A DNA stretch of 64,000 bases, taken from the NCBI GenBank assembly GCA_023426245.1, contig JAFABB010000003.1:1-64000 (forward strand), read 5' to 3'. Under the pieces are notes generated by a model, which saw nothing but the letters and a program-made list of their open reading frames with translations, was not told the origin of the DNA and made no database searches. Below are positions 18,524-27,442 of this stretch, piece by piece (the stretch's first letter is position 1; every line of letters starts with the position of its first letter). The stretch comes from Bacillota bacterium. Lineage in GTDB: Bacteria > Bacillota > UBA4882 > UBA8346. The position numbers and the translations under genes were made by a program.

Positions 18524-19408
18524 ATGGGTCGTATCGGATGCTTTGGATTGCATAGTCGGTTGACCAAAACAAAAGCGAAGAAAAAGTCGGTTATTACGCT
18601 CTTCGAAATATTCTGCAGCGGGCTGATTATTTTTGGAGCTTTGATGATGCTCATTCCTTTCGCTTGGATGATCTCGTCCGCTTTAAAAGATGCAAACACT
18701 TTTTATAATCCGGACTGGTTTTCCCTGCCGCTTCATTGGGAAAATTTCATCCAAATAATGACCCGATTGAATTTTGGACTCTATTTTTTTAATACGGTCA
18801 AGATAACAGTATTGGCGACAATGGGAGTCTTGTTCTCCAGCAGCTTAACGGCGTTTGCCTTGGCCCGTTTAAAGTTTCCCGGTCGGGATGCACTGTTCGC
18901 TTTTACATTGGTATCGATATTTTTACCCAGTCAGGTAACATTAATTCCGATATTTATAATTTTTAAGAAGTTGGGGATGTATAATTCACATTTACCCTTG
19001 ATATTGCCGGCATTCTTCGGTAATGCCTTCGGTATTTTTTTGCTCCGGCAGTATTTTCTTACCATTCCCCAGGAACTGAACGACGCGGCCAAAGTGGACG
19101 GATGCGGATCATACAGGCTATTTTACCGCATATACTTGCCCTTGGTCAAACCGGCTCTAATTACTTTGGCGATCCTTTCCTTTCAAAATACCTGGGGGGA
19201 TATTTTGAATCCTTTAATTTATATTACCAACCAATCGTTGTATACGATTGTACTGGGTCTACGACTCATCTCCCGCAGCCAGTTCTTGCCCCAACCACAG
19301 TTGGAGATTGCCGGCAATTTATTACTGATATTGCCGTTAATCATTATTTATCTTTTTGTGCAGCGTTACTTTACCGAAAGTATTCAAACTACTGGAATAA
19401 AGGGGTAA
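18524..19408 (+). CDS. ABC sugar transporter permease, MalG/YcjP type
   Basis: 294 aa. Six transmembrane helices and the EAA loop NDAAKVDGCGSYRLFYRIYLP. The start is ATG 18524, six bases after GGAGGG; an ATG at 18500 directly after the upstream stop lacks a site. It pairs with the MalF-type gene to form the membrane channel of a CUT1 importer. Confidence 0.9.
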   Translation: MGRIGCFGLHSRLTKTKAKKKSVITLFEIFCSGLIIFGALMMLIPFAWMISSALKDANTFYNPDWFSLPLHWENFIQIMTRLNFGLYFFNTVKITVLATMGVLFSSSLTAFALARLKFPGRDALFAFTLVSIFLPSQVTLIPIFIIFKKLGMYNSHLPLILPAFFGNAFGIFLLRQYFLTIPQELNDAAKVDGCGSYRLFYRIYLPLVKPALITLAILSFQNTWGDILNPLIYITNQSLYTIVLGLRLISRSQFLPQPQLEIAGNLLLILPLIIIYLFVQRYFTESIQTTGIKG

Positions 19409-19413
19409 AAATC

Positions 19414-19470
19414 ATGAACCGTCCGGAGGGGGTGGGAAAAAAGCCGTTTCAAAGAACCCCAAGATGTTAA
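19414..19470 (+). CDS. Possible 18-aa ORF between permease and binding protein
   Basis: ATG at 19414 has AAGGGG eight bases upstream and encodes MNRPEGVGKKPFQRTPRC. It could be a real small peptide or chance. Nothing else supports it. Confidence 0.15.
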   Translation: MNRPEGVGKKPFQRTPRC

Positions 19471-19492
19471 AAAATGAAGAGGAGAGGTGCTT

Positions 19493-20776
19493 ATGAAAAG
19501 ATTATGGGCGGTCATTTTGATTTTGGTGTGCTATTTAGCGAGTACATCATTGGCCGAAGTCAAAACACCGGTAAAAATCCGGATTGCATATTATGCTGAT
19601 GCCAAGCCTGCTGAATCAATGGGCCATTTAATTAATGAATTTCAAAAGGAAAACCCGGGGATCAAGGTTGAAATCAACTGGACCGACTGGGATAGCCATT
19701 ATGAGAAATTAAAAACCGAGTTGGCTGCAGGCGGAGGGCCAACCGTTTACTTACTGGATAGCGTATATATCCAGGGCTACGCCGGACGCGGATTATTGGA
19801 GGATTTATCTACCAAATCCAAAATTTTTAGCAAGGAAAAATATTCGGGTTTGGAGGCGGTCAAGGATCCCCAGGGGAAAACCTATGCCATTCCGCAAGGG
19901 CTCCAAGTTAATGTATTATATTATAACAAAGACATGTTTGATAAGGCCGGAGTGAAATATCCGAACGGCAATTGGACAACGGATGATGTGTTGGCGGCAG
20001 CTCAAAAACTGACGATTGATGTCAATGGGGACGGAAAACCCGATCAATGGGGAATCGCTTTACCGAATCATATTCGTTATGGTTGGTATTCATTAATCCG
20101 GATGTTTGGCGGCGACATCATGGATAAATCCCGTACCAAAAGCACGGTTAAAAAAGATCCCAATGTCAGGGCCGCTTTGCAATACATGCATGATGCCTGG
20201 TATAAATATAAAGTGTCTCCAACTCTGCGGGATGCTGAAGGGGTTTTGACACCTAGATATAACACATATTTTGCCCGGAAAATTTGCGCCATGTTTCTTG
20301 ACAATTTTTCACGCAGGATTGATAGTGATCAAGCCGGTATCAATTACGATATCCAAATCGTCCCTAAAGGGCCGGGCCCGAAAGGAATTCATTATAGCGC
20401 AATTGTCGCCAACAGCTGGGTTATCAATAGAGCTGCTACCAAAGGAGAAAAAGATGCCGGATGGCAATTTATCAAGTTTTATATGAGTGATAAAGGCCAG
20501 GCGATGTATGCTGAAGCTGGAGAGGCCCTACCCGCAAGTAAAACGGCTTGTAAGGCAATGCTTAAAAAGCTGACTAAACCTGCCCATAATGAGATTTATT
20601 TGGATACGATGAAATATACGGATACGATGGGGGAAAACGCGGTATGGGAAGAATGGTATCAAGTATTTCAAGACGGTTTGCAGGATTATTTGAACAATAA
20701 AGAATCATTGGATAGCTGTCTGAACAAACTGGATATTAATCTTCAAAAAGTACTGGATGACTGGTATAAAAAATGA
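19493..20776 (+). CDS. ABC sugar-binding protein (family 1), soluble periplasmic
   Basis: 427 aa. The signal peptide is residues 1-21 (cut after SLA) with no lipobox cysteine, so it is a free rather than lipid-anchored protein. That fits a periplasm. Family-1 features: IRIAYYADAKPAESMGHLINEF at the mature start, YAIPQGLQVNVLYYNKDMFDKAG, and a Ca-loop-like DVNGDGKPDQWGIAL. It captures the sugar and delivers it to the two permeases just upstream. ATG 19493 follows GAGGAGAGG. Confidence 0.9.
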   Translation: MKRLWAVILILVCYLASTSLAEVKTPVKIRIAYYADAKPAESMGHLINEFQKENPGIKVEINWTDWDSHYEKLKTELAAGGGPTVYLLDSVYIQGYAGRGLLEDLSTKSKIFSKEKYSGLEAVKDPQGKTYAIPQGLQVNVLYYNKDMFDKAGVKYPNGNWTTDDVLAAAQKLTIDVNGDGKPDQWGIALPNHIRYGWYSLIRMFGGDIMDKSRTKSTVKKDPNVRAALQYMHDAWYKYKVSPTLRDAEGVLTPRYNTYFARKICAMFLDNFSRRIDSDQAGINYDIQIVPKGPGPKGIHYSAIVANSWVINRAATKGEKDAGWQFIKFYMSDKGQAMYAEAGEALPASKTACKAMLKKLTKPAHNEIYLDTMKYTDTMGENAVWEEWYQVFQDGLQDYLNNKESLDSCLNKLDINLQKVLDDWYKK

Positions 20777-20901
20777 AATTTAACGATAGTAGGGAAACAT
20801 TTTCATAAGCTTTTAATTACCGGCGGAGGAAAGTTGATCTGGCGTGAAGGATGGCTTTTGTCGAAACTGCCGGTTTTTTTTGAAGACGATTCCTTATTAT
20901 A

Positions 20902-20930
20902 TTGACGAGTTTATTTCCAAATGTTACAAT
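20902..20930 (+). promoter_or_regulatory. Sigma-A promoter of the ROK regulator gene
   Basis: TTGACG, 17 bases, TACAAT. It lies 45 bp upstream of the start at 20975 and after a loose T-tailed hairpin (GCCGGTTTTTTTT, 20873-20882). Confidence 0.8.
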
Positions 20931-20974
20931 GGAATCAGTAATTTTCACACAGAAATAAAGTAGGAGAAATTTCA

Positions 20975-22153
20975 ATGCGTACTCAAAAAATGGGTCTGAA
21001 TAGCACCCATTTAATTCGTTCGTTTAATGCGGTTTCTGTCCTACAGACTTTATACCGGGAGGGAAGTGTATCACGGGCGCGTTTGACGGAAGTAACGAAA
21101 ATGAGCCCGGCGACAATAACCCGGATTATTGCAGAACTTATTGAACAGCGGGTGATCATTGAAGAACGGATTGGTGAGTCCAATGGCGGTAGGCGGCCTA
21201 TCATCCTGCGTCTGAATTATGATCAACTGTTCGTGGTTGGAGTCCAGATTCTTAGGGATCGAGTGGCTCTGGCGATTTCCGATATAAAAGGAAAAATGAT
21301 AGTAAAGAAGGTATTCCAGCAATATTCTTTGGAACCGGACTCCCTATTCAATGAAATTTCCGTAGAGCTCGAATCGCTCTTAAAAAATGCTCGGATTGAT
21401 AAGGAATACCTATTGGGAGTGGGCATTGCAATTGCCGGGATAGTGGACAGTGAAAACGGTGTTCTCATGCGGTCAGTCAATCTGGGGTGGCGTGATGTGG
21501 AAGTCGCCGAGAAATTGGAAAAGTTGCTGAATATTCCGGTTTTCGTGGAAAATGACGCCAACGCTGCTGCCCTTGCTGAAATGTGGTTTGGTGGAGCCAA
21601 GGAAACCTCAAGTATGATGTATATTCAAACAACTTCCGGGGTGGGATCCGGGATAATCTATGATCGCCGCTTACTTACCGGTAGCCGGGGGATGGCGGGG
21701 GAAATCGGGCATATCCCATTGTTTGCCAATGGACAGTTGTGCCGATGCGGACAGCGTGGGTGTCTGGAAACTTATCTTTATCTCCCTGACGTAATGCGCC
21801 GTTATACGGAAAGAACCGGTACTGTGCTTGAGAACGATAGCACAATATTTAAAGCGGCCGCAAACGGAGACATGGTTGCCCAATTAATGATTGCGGAAGC
21901 GATTGAAGCTTTGTCGGTATCCATTTCCTGGGCTGAGGTCATCTTGGATTTGGAGATGGTTATCATCGGGGGCGTTTGGGGTCGCATCGACGATTTTTAT
22001 TTGGGTCAAATTAAGTCCAGGCTGCAAGGGGTGTTGGAACGGGGTGGAATCACTAAATCCGTGATCATTAAAGGTTCTGAACTGGGTGAAGACTCCGATT
22101 TATTAGGAGCTGTGGGCCTTGTCACGAACGAGTGGTTTACTCCGCCAATTTGA
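20975..22153 (+). CDS. ROK family transcriptional repressor (NagC/XylR type)
   Basis: 392 aa. An N-terminal winged helix (about 10-75, SRARLTEVTKMSPATITRII) precedes a ROK sugar-kinase-like domain. The ROK zinc site is CRCGQRGCLE (about 251-260) and the ATP-loop-like GVGIAIAGIVD and NDANAAALAE are kept. It should bind a sugar or sugar phosphate and repress the surrounding ABC and glycosidase genes. It has its own promoter and starts a likely unit with the second binding protein. Confidence 0.92.
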   Translation: MRTQKMGLNSTHLIRSFNAVSVLQTLYREGSVSRARLTEVTKMSPATITRIIAELIEQRVIIEERIGESNGGRRPIILRLNYDQLFVVGVQILRDRVALAISDIKGKMIVKKVFQQYSLEPDSLFNEISVELESLLKNARIDKEYLLGVGIAIAGIVDSENGVLMRSVNLGWRDVEVAEKLEKLLNIPVFVENDANAAALAEMWFGGAKETSSMMYIQTTSGVGSGIIYDRRLLTGSRGMAGEIGHIPLFANGQLCRCGQRGCLETYLYLPDVMRRYTERTGTVLENDSTIFKAAANGDMVAQLMIAEAIEALSVSISWAEVILDLEMVIIGGVWGRIDDFYLGQIKSRLQGVLERGGITKSVIIKGSELGEDSDLLGAVGLVTNEWFTPPI

Positions 22154-22292
22154 AAGTTTTAAGATAACCACTTAATTTCATATTGAAAAAATGCCTTGAA
22201 CTTATTACCGAAATAATGGATCGAGGAGGTGAAAATCGCCGCGAATTGGACTCCTGGTAACAAAATAAAAAGATCTAAAGGAGGAATGATTG

Positions 22293-23603
22293 GTGAGAAA
22301 GAGCTTGTACCTAGGGGCTGTTTTATTACTGGCGATGGTTTTCTGCGGAAGTAACATTTTTGCCGAAGATGTTGTAAACCTTAGAGTTTACAATTATTTA
22401 GACATGTCAAGCGCTGTTGCGCAGACGGAATTGGACCAAATCTGGGGGGCTTTCCAGAAAGCCAATCCCAATATTAAAATTGATTTGGAAAACCAATTCA
22501 ACGAACCTTTTCATCAAAAAATTCAAGGATATATTGCTGCCGGGCAATTGCCGGATGTCATTTATATGTGGCCGGGCGGCAGATCGACATCCATCCATAC
22601 CCAGCATTTAGTCAAAGATTTACGGCCGTTTTTAGGAAAAACAGCCAATGAATTTAACCCGGCGGCACTTGCGCCTCAGGCTGGAGGATATTTGGGAGAG
22701 ATTCCGATCTGCGTAACTGCAACCAACGTCCTTTATGTCAATAAGAAAATGTTGTCGGATATGGGATTGTCTATCCCCAAAACTTATGGCGATCTGAAAA
22801 ACATTGCTAAGAAAATGAAAGCCGCAGGCAAAAGCACAATTTTAATGGGTTCTCAAGATTCCTGGGTGCCTCAATCCTGCATTTTCAGTATGATTGTCGG
22901 CCGGCTTTGCGGCAATGAGTATATGGCTAAAATCATTCAAGGGGATGCCAAGTTCACCGATGCCCCATTCGTAAAATCATTGAAATTCTTCGATCAACTC
23001 TTTAAAGATGGAGTTCTCGATAAGAAAAATCTCCAAACTTCATACGGGGACGTTAACGGTTTATGGGTCTCCGGCAAAGCGCCGTTTATGATTGATGGCG
23101 ACTGGAAAGTCGGGAATTTCCTGACCGATCCCAGCACGAAACAGGCACTCATTCCTGTTAAAGAACAATCCAACTATGTTATGACTTTGTTCCCCAGTAT
23201 TCCAGGTGAAATTATCCATAAATCCACATCTGTGGCGGCAGGCACCGGATTTGGAATGAGCGCAAAGATTCCTGCGGGTTCAGCCAAGGAGAAAGCGGCC
23301 TGGAAACTGATCTCTTATCTGGTCAGCCCGGGCGTGGAAAAAATCCGTTTGGAAACCGGTATGGCTTTCCCGGATCGCAAAGGTGTTACCAGTGATAAAT
23401 TGGAGCCTTTTGCCAAAGAAAGGGCACGTTTTTCTTCCAGCTCGTATAATGCAACTTGGGTATTGGATGATAAACTGGATGCCAGTATCGTAACACCTCT
23501 AAACAATGGACTCCAAGAGATTGGACTGGGTATTTCCACTCCGGAACAAGTGGCTGCGGTGACTCAAAAGGCCTATGACGCTTGGAAGGCGACTCAAAAG
23601 TAA
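22293..23603 (+). CDS. ABC sugar-binding protein (family 1), second system
   Basis: 436 aa from GTG 22293, eight bases after GGAGG. The signal peptide (1-25, cut after IFA) again has no lipobox. The fold is a type-2 periplasmic binding protein (NLRVYNYLDM, INPNIKIDLE-like start, YMWPGGRSTS, TATNVLYVNKKMLSDMG). It goes with the permeases at 23955 and 24902, from which it is separated by 351 bp with a strong stem-loop. Confidence 0.9.
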   Translation: MRKSLYLGAVLLLAMVFCGSNIFAEDVVNLRVYNYLDMSSAVAQTELDQIWGAFQKANPNIKIDLENQFNEPFHQKIQGYIAAGQLPDVIYMWPGGRSTSIHTQHLVKDLRPFLGKTANEFNPAALAPQAGGYLGEIPICVTATNVLYVNKKMLSDMGLSIPKTYGDLKNIAKKMKAAGKSTILMGSQDSWVPQSCIFSMIVGRLCGNEYMAKIIQGDAKFTDAPFVKSLKFFDQLFKDGVLDKKNLQTSYGDVNGLWVSGKAPFMIDGDWKVGNFLTDPSTKQALIPVKEQSNYVMTLFPSIPGEIIHKSTSVAAGTGFGMSAKIPAGSAKEKAAWKLISYLVSPGVEKIRLETGMAFPDRKGVTSDKLEPFAKERARFSSSSYNATWVLDDKLDASIVTPLNNGLQEIGLGISTPEQVAAVTQKAYDAWKATQK

Positions 23604-23954
23604 TTTCGACGGATTTGAAAGTGCTTCCCGGGGGAAAGCGGTTATTTCAAACCTAAAGAATGGATGGTTTGAGGCGGAGGCTGCCGAAAAAGCAGTTTAC
23701 TAATCAATCGGTATACAAGAGAAATTTTTAATACTGCATGATTGTGTATCTTGAACGTAAATTTACTTTCAAGGCAGCACGTCTTATGACAGCCCCTCAA
23801 ACGGGCTGTCATAAGAATCAATGAAAAATAAAACGAGCCGAAGGATACACCCTAAAGCGGGGAAGTTTTATTTTCATATGCTACCGCTTACTATGAGACC
23901 ATGACTTTAGAACAGGCCGAAAATTAACCATGGGTTTTAAACGCGGAGGTAATC
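23604..23954. other. Gap between binding-protein and permease genes with a stable stem-loop
   Basis: The perfect 13-bp stem CTTATGACAGCCC/GGGCTGTCATAAG (23783-23795 with 23803-23815, 7-nt loop) has no T-run after it. It may act as an mRNA-stabilising or processing stem that raises binding-protein output over the permeases. No gene is seen. Confidence 0.6.
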
Positions 23955-24902
23955 ATGGCGAAGGAAGAAATGATTCTTGTTCAGGGAAATCTCATGAATC
24001 GGCATCGCAAAAAATGGTGGACAGAGGAACTGCGTGCTTATCTTATTTTGGTTTTGCCGGCTGTGCTGATCTATTATGCAGTAATGGCTTTCCCGTTTTT
24101 ATATTCCTTAGTTCTTAGTTTGACCAACTATACTTCGGGAGAATTAACAGCCGGAAATATCCACTTTATCGGATTCAAGCATTATTTGGATATGTTTGAG
24201 GATCCTTATTTTTGGATTTCACTAAAGAATAATTTTTATATCATTTTCATTTCGGTATTTGGACAAATACCGATCGGCTTCATTCTGGCTTATATTTTAC
24301 ACCGAAAACATGTGAAAATGGCTGGTTTCTTTCAGTCGATGATTTATTTACCGACCATTATTTCAACCATTGTCGTTGGAATCCTCTGGCAATCTTTTTT
24401 CTCTCCTTACGGTAGCTTCACCGAAATCATTCAACATCTGATTCCGGGATGGGAAAACAACCTGTCCATTGATCCCCAAACTGCAATGATCCCGGTTCTT
24501 TTGGCTATTTTGTGGATGTATACCGGGAATTATCTCATTATTTTCCTGGCCCAAATGCAAAAGATTGATCCGGAAATTTTAGAAGCATCCAAGATTGACG
24601 GAGCATCGGAAGGGAAGATATTACGATATATAATATTGCCCGCACTTTCGGGTGTTGTGGTTACCTGTATTATTTTAGCCATTTCAGGTTCCTTGAATAG
24701 TTTTGGACTCATTTTCGCCATGACCCAGGGCAATCCGGCCCGCCGAACCTCCGTATTGTCGCTCTATATGTATGATAGTGCATTTCGAGGCGCTCCTGAT
24801 TACGGTTTGGCCAATGCGATATCCATCTTCATGGTGGTAATTAGTTTTGCGTTGGTCATACTTACCAAGGCGCTGGAGAAACGGTTTGGAGGGAAAGATT
24901 GA
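23955..24902 (+). CDS. ABC sugar transporter permease, MalF type, second system
   Basis: 315 aa with six transmembrane helices and the EAA loop EASKIDGASEGKILRYIILPAL. ATG 23955 follows GGAGGT. Its stop overlaps the ATG of the partner permease (TGATG). Confidence 0.92.
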   Translation: MAKEEMILVQGNLMNRHRKKWWTEELRAYLILVLPAVLIYYAVMAFPFLYSLVLSLTNYTSGELTAGNIHFIGFKHYLDMFEDPYFWISLKNNFYIIFISVFGQIPIGFILAYILHRKHVKMAGFFQSMIYLPTIISTIVVGILWQSFFSPYGSFTEIIQHLIPGWENNLSIDPQTAMIPVLLAILWMYTGNYLIIFLAQMQKIDPEILEASKIDGASEGKILRYIILPALSGVVVTCIILAISGSLNSFGLIFAMTQGNPARRTSVLSLYMYDSAFRGAPDYGLANAISIFMVVISFALVILTKALEKRFGGKD

Positions 24903-25762
24903 TGAAAAAGAAAACCGGTGGCAGTCATAAGGTCGATAATGATGTGAGTGGAATCGCCCATGGTTTGATATATTTCGTCCTTGTAATATTTACGGTCTTG
25001 ACAATTTATCCTCTCTTCTGGCTGCTGCTCAGTTCATTGAAAACAACCCAAGAGTTTCAGTTGAATAAATTAGGCCTGCCGATTCACTGGACGATTATCA
25101 ATTACCCGATAGCATGGAAAATCGGGAATTTTGGAATGTTGTTTATCAATAGTTTATTTTATACGATCGGGTCAACTTTAGCGGTAGTTTTGCTATCATT
25201 AGCCGCCGGATTTGCTTTTGCCAAGATTAAGTTCAAAGCCACATCTTTTTTACATGGTAGTTTTGCGATCGGTATTTTATTAACCATTCAGTCTTTAATG
25301 ATTCCTCTTTTTTTGGTGGCCAGTTTGTTGCATTTAACGGACACTCGTTTGGGAGTTATTATTCCTTATATCGGGATGGGTTTGCCGTTGGGAATTTACT
25401 TGTGTACGGAATATATCAAAGGTATCCCGGATGCGGTTATTGAATCGGCCCGGATGGAAGGTGCGGGTTATTTGAAGGTATTCTCATCCATTATTATACC
25501 GATGGCCCGGCCGGCCGTTATCACGTTGGCAATATTGAATATCGCCTGTGTTTGGAATGAGTTTATGTTGATTAATATGCTGGTATCCAAAGATACCTTG
25601 CGCTCCCTGCCGGTAGGAATTTTTAGATTCTCCGGGGCTTTGGCTTCCGACTATGGTAAACAATTTGCAGCTTTAATGATTGGATTAATACCCATGGTGA
25701 TTTTTTATTTGGGTTTCCGAAAGCAACTTACCGAAGGTGTTTCCGCCGGAGCCGTCAAGTAA
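24902..25762 (+). CDS. ABC sugar transporter permease, MalG type, second system
   Basis: 286 aa, six transmembrane helices, EAA loop ESARMEGAGYLKVFSSIIIPM. ATG 24902 overlaps the upstream stop and follows GGAGGG. No ATP-binding subunit follows. Either a shared MsmK-like ATPase elsewhere in the genome energises both importers, or it lies outside this window. Confidence 0.92.
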   Translation: MKKKTGGSHKVDNDVSGIAHGLIYFVLVIFTVLTIYPLFWLLLSSLKTTQEFQLNKLGLPIHWTIINYPIAWKIGNFGMLFINSLFYTIGSTLAVVLLSLAAGFAFAKIKFKATSFLHGSFAIGILLTIQSLMIPLFLVASLLHLTDTRLGVIIPYIGMGLPLGIYLCTEYIKGIPDAVIESARMEGAGYLKVFSSIIIPMARPAVITLAILNIACVWNEFMLINMLVSKDTLRSLPVGIFRFSGALASDYGKQFAALMIGLIPMVIFYLGFRKQLTEGVSAGAVK

Positions 25763-25805
25763 ATGAATGTTAGTTGAATGCGACGATAAAAGGAGTTATT
25801 CATCG

Positions 25806-27335
25806 ATGAGTTACGATGAGTTGGATTTATTATTAGGACAGATGTTTATGTTTGGATTTCAAAGCCAGGAGTTAACAGAGGAGATGAGAGAACACTATCA
25901 GACTTTTCCAGTCGGCGGTTTTATCTTCTTTCGCCGGAATATCGAAAGTATTTCCCAAGTTCAAAAATTAACCGGAGATTTGAAAGAAATGAGCGCTGCG
26001 GTCCACCCCGATATTCCCTTGGTAATCGCTGTTGATCAAGAAGGCGGTAGTCTTTCGCCCTTAAGGGGAATCGTTACCTCATTGCCGGGGAACATGGGAA
26101 TTGCCGCTACCCGTGAATTATCAGCCGCTTATTTCGCCGGCCGGACCATCGGAAATGATTTACAAACACTTGGTATCAATCTGAATTTAACACCTGTACT
26201 GGATTTGGCTTTACACTCCAATCCGGTTGTCAGTACGCGCGCTTTTAGCGATAAGCCTGAATTGGTAGCCGCTTTGGGTCGGGAATACGCCAAGGGATTG
26301 TCAGATAGCGGCATGCTGTTTACGGGAAAGCATTTTCCCGGGCATGGCAGTTGCAAAGAAGATTCGCATATCTCGATTCCGGTCTGCCGTGAAACTGTGG
26401 AAACGCTGAAACAACGTGACCTGATTCCGTTTCGGGAACTCATGAAATTGCAAGATGCTTCTATCATGATGGCCCATGTCAAATACCAAAATTTTGACTC
26501 TGAAAATCCGGCGTCCTTATCCCCTGGGATCATCCAGGGATTGTTGCGGGAGCAACTCGGCTATCAGGGCGTGATTTTGACCGATTGTCTTGAAATGGAT
26601 GCCGTTCAAAAATTGGTTCCTTATCCCGAAGATGCGCTGCGAGCCATTGAAGCCGGAGCGGATATCGTCGTCATCAGCCATACGCTCAGGCATCAACATG
26701 CAAGCTATCAGGCTGTGCGCGATGGGGTGAAAAGTGGTAGAATTAAAACATCGCGCTTGGAAGAATCCTATCAGCGGATTGTCAAATGGAAAAAGAACAT
26801 TGGCCGACAAGCTCAGACTCCTTTCCATACATCCTGGTCGGCCCGAACATTAGCCGAGCATGTTGTTACATTAGGGGACTATCATCAGAACTGGAAATTT
26901 GACAACAGTCCGCTCATCCTGATTACCCCGGAAATGGGCCGGGCAACCTTTGCGGAAGATTGCACCGAGATTGACCGATTGGCTGATGAATTAAGAACGA
27001 TTCAGGTTCCTTGCACGCATTACCATTGTGATGAGAATCCATCCGATGGTGAGATTGAGCGGCTACTGGATAAGGTAAGTGCCGTTGCAGCCGGAAAAGT
27101 TGTTTTTGTGGTCAGTAATGTTTTCAATTCACCCGGACAAATCCGCTGTATTGAAAAATTGGCCGCCATGAAGCAAGTATTGCTGATTAGTACCAGGAAT
27201 CCGCGAGAACTTGCAACATTTGGACCGGAATACCCCAAGATTTTTACATACAGTACGGAGGTATTGGTACTAAGGGCTCTGGCGGAAGTTTTAAACGGGA
27301 ACCTTGAGGCTAAAGGCAGGATGCCGATTGATTAA
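25806..27335 (+). CDS. GH3 beta-N-acetylglucosaminidase (NagZ-like), cytoplasmic
   Basis: 509 aa, no signal peptide. GH3 catalytic marks: the substrate motif KHFPGHG at 175-181, with the Asp-His dyad DSH at 186-188 typical of N-acetylhexosaminidases, and the nucleophile Asp260 in VILTDCLEMD. An extra C-terminal domain (about 340-509) is present, as in longer NagZ relatives. It should release GlcNAc from imported chito-oligomers or muropeptides. The start is ATG 25806 after AGGAG; the frame is open to 25767. Its TAA lies within the left edge (TTAA) of a hairpin repeat, so the natural C-terminus may have been cut slightly. Confidence 0.88.
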   Translation: MSYDELDLLLGQMFMFGFQSQELTEEMREHYQTFPVGGFIFFRRNIESISQVQKLTGDLKEMSAAVHPDIPLVIAVDQEGGSLSPLRGIVTSLPGNMGIAATRELSAAYFAGRTIGNDLQTLGINLNLTPVLDLALHSNPVVSTRAFSDKPELVAALGREYAKGLSDSGMLFTGKHFPGHGSCKEDSHISIPVCRETVETLKQRDLIPFRELMKLQDASIMMAHVKYQNFDSENPASLSPGIIQGLLREQLGYQGVILTDCLEMDAVQKLVPYPEDALRAIEAGADIVVISHTLRHQHASYQAVRDGVKSGRIKTSRLEESYQRIVKWKKNIGRQAQTPFHTSWSARTLAEHVVTLGDYHQNWKFDNSPLILITPEMGRATFAEDCTEIDRLADELRTIQVPCTHYHCDENPSDGEIERLLDKVSAVAAGKVVFVVSNVFNSPGQIRCIEKLAAMKQVLLISTRNPRELATFGPEYPKIFTYSTEVLVLRALAEVLNGNLEAKGRMPID

Positions 27336-27388
27336 GTAGACGTATCTTCCCTAGTTTTGATTGTCATTTTTACAATATGCTCTACTAG
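27332..27388. repeat. Second copy of the fosX-disrupting hairpin (single-stem form)
   Basis: Starts TTAAGTAGACGTATCTTCCC and ends ATGCTCTACTAG, matching 3461-3520 in both arms and in much of the loop. It lacks the first hairpin. One arm has lost a base, so it is older or degraded. It sits exactly at the stop codon of the GH3 gene. Confidence 0.8.
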
Positions 27389-27442
27389 GCATCGTAAGCC
27401 GTTTATTCACAAATATTATCGATAAGGAAGGTTGACAAAATC

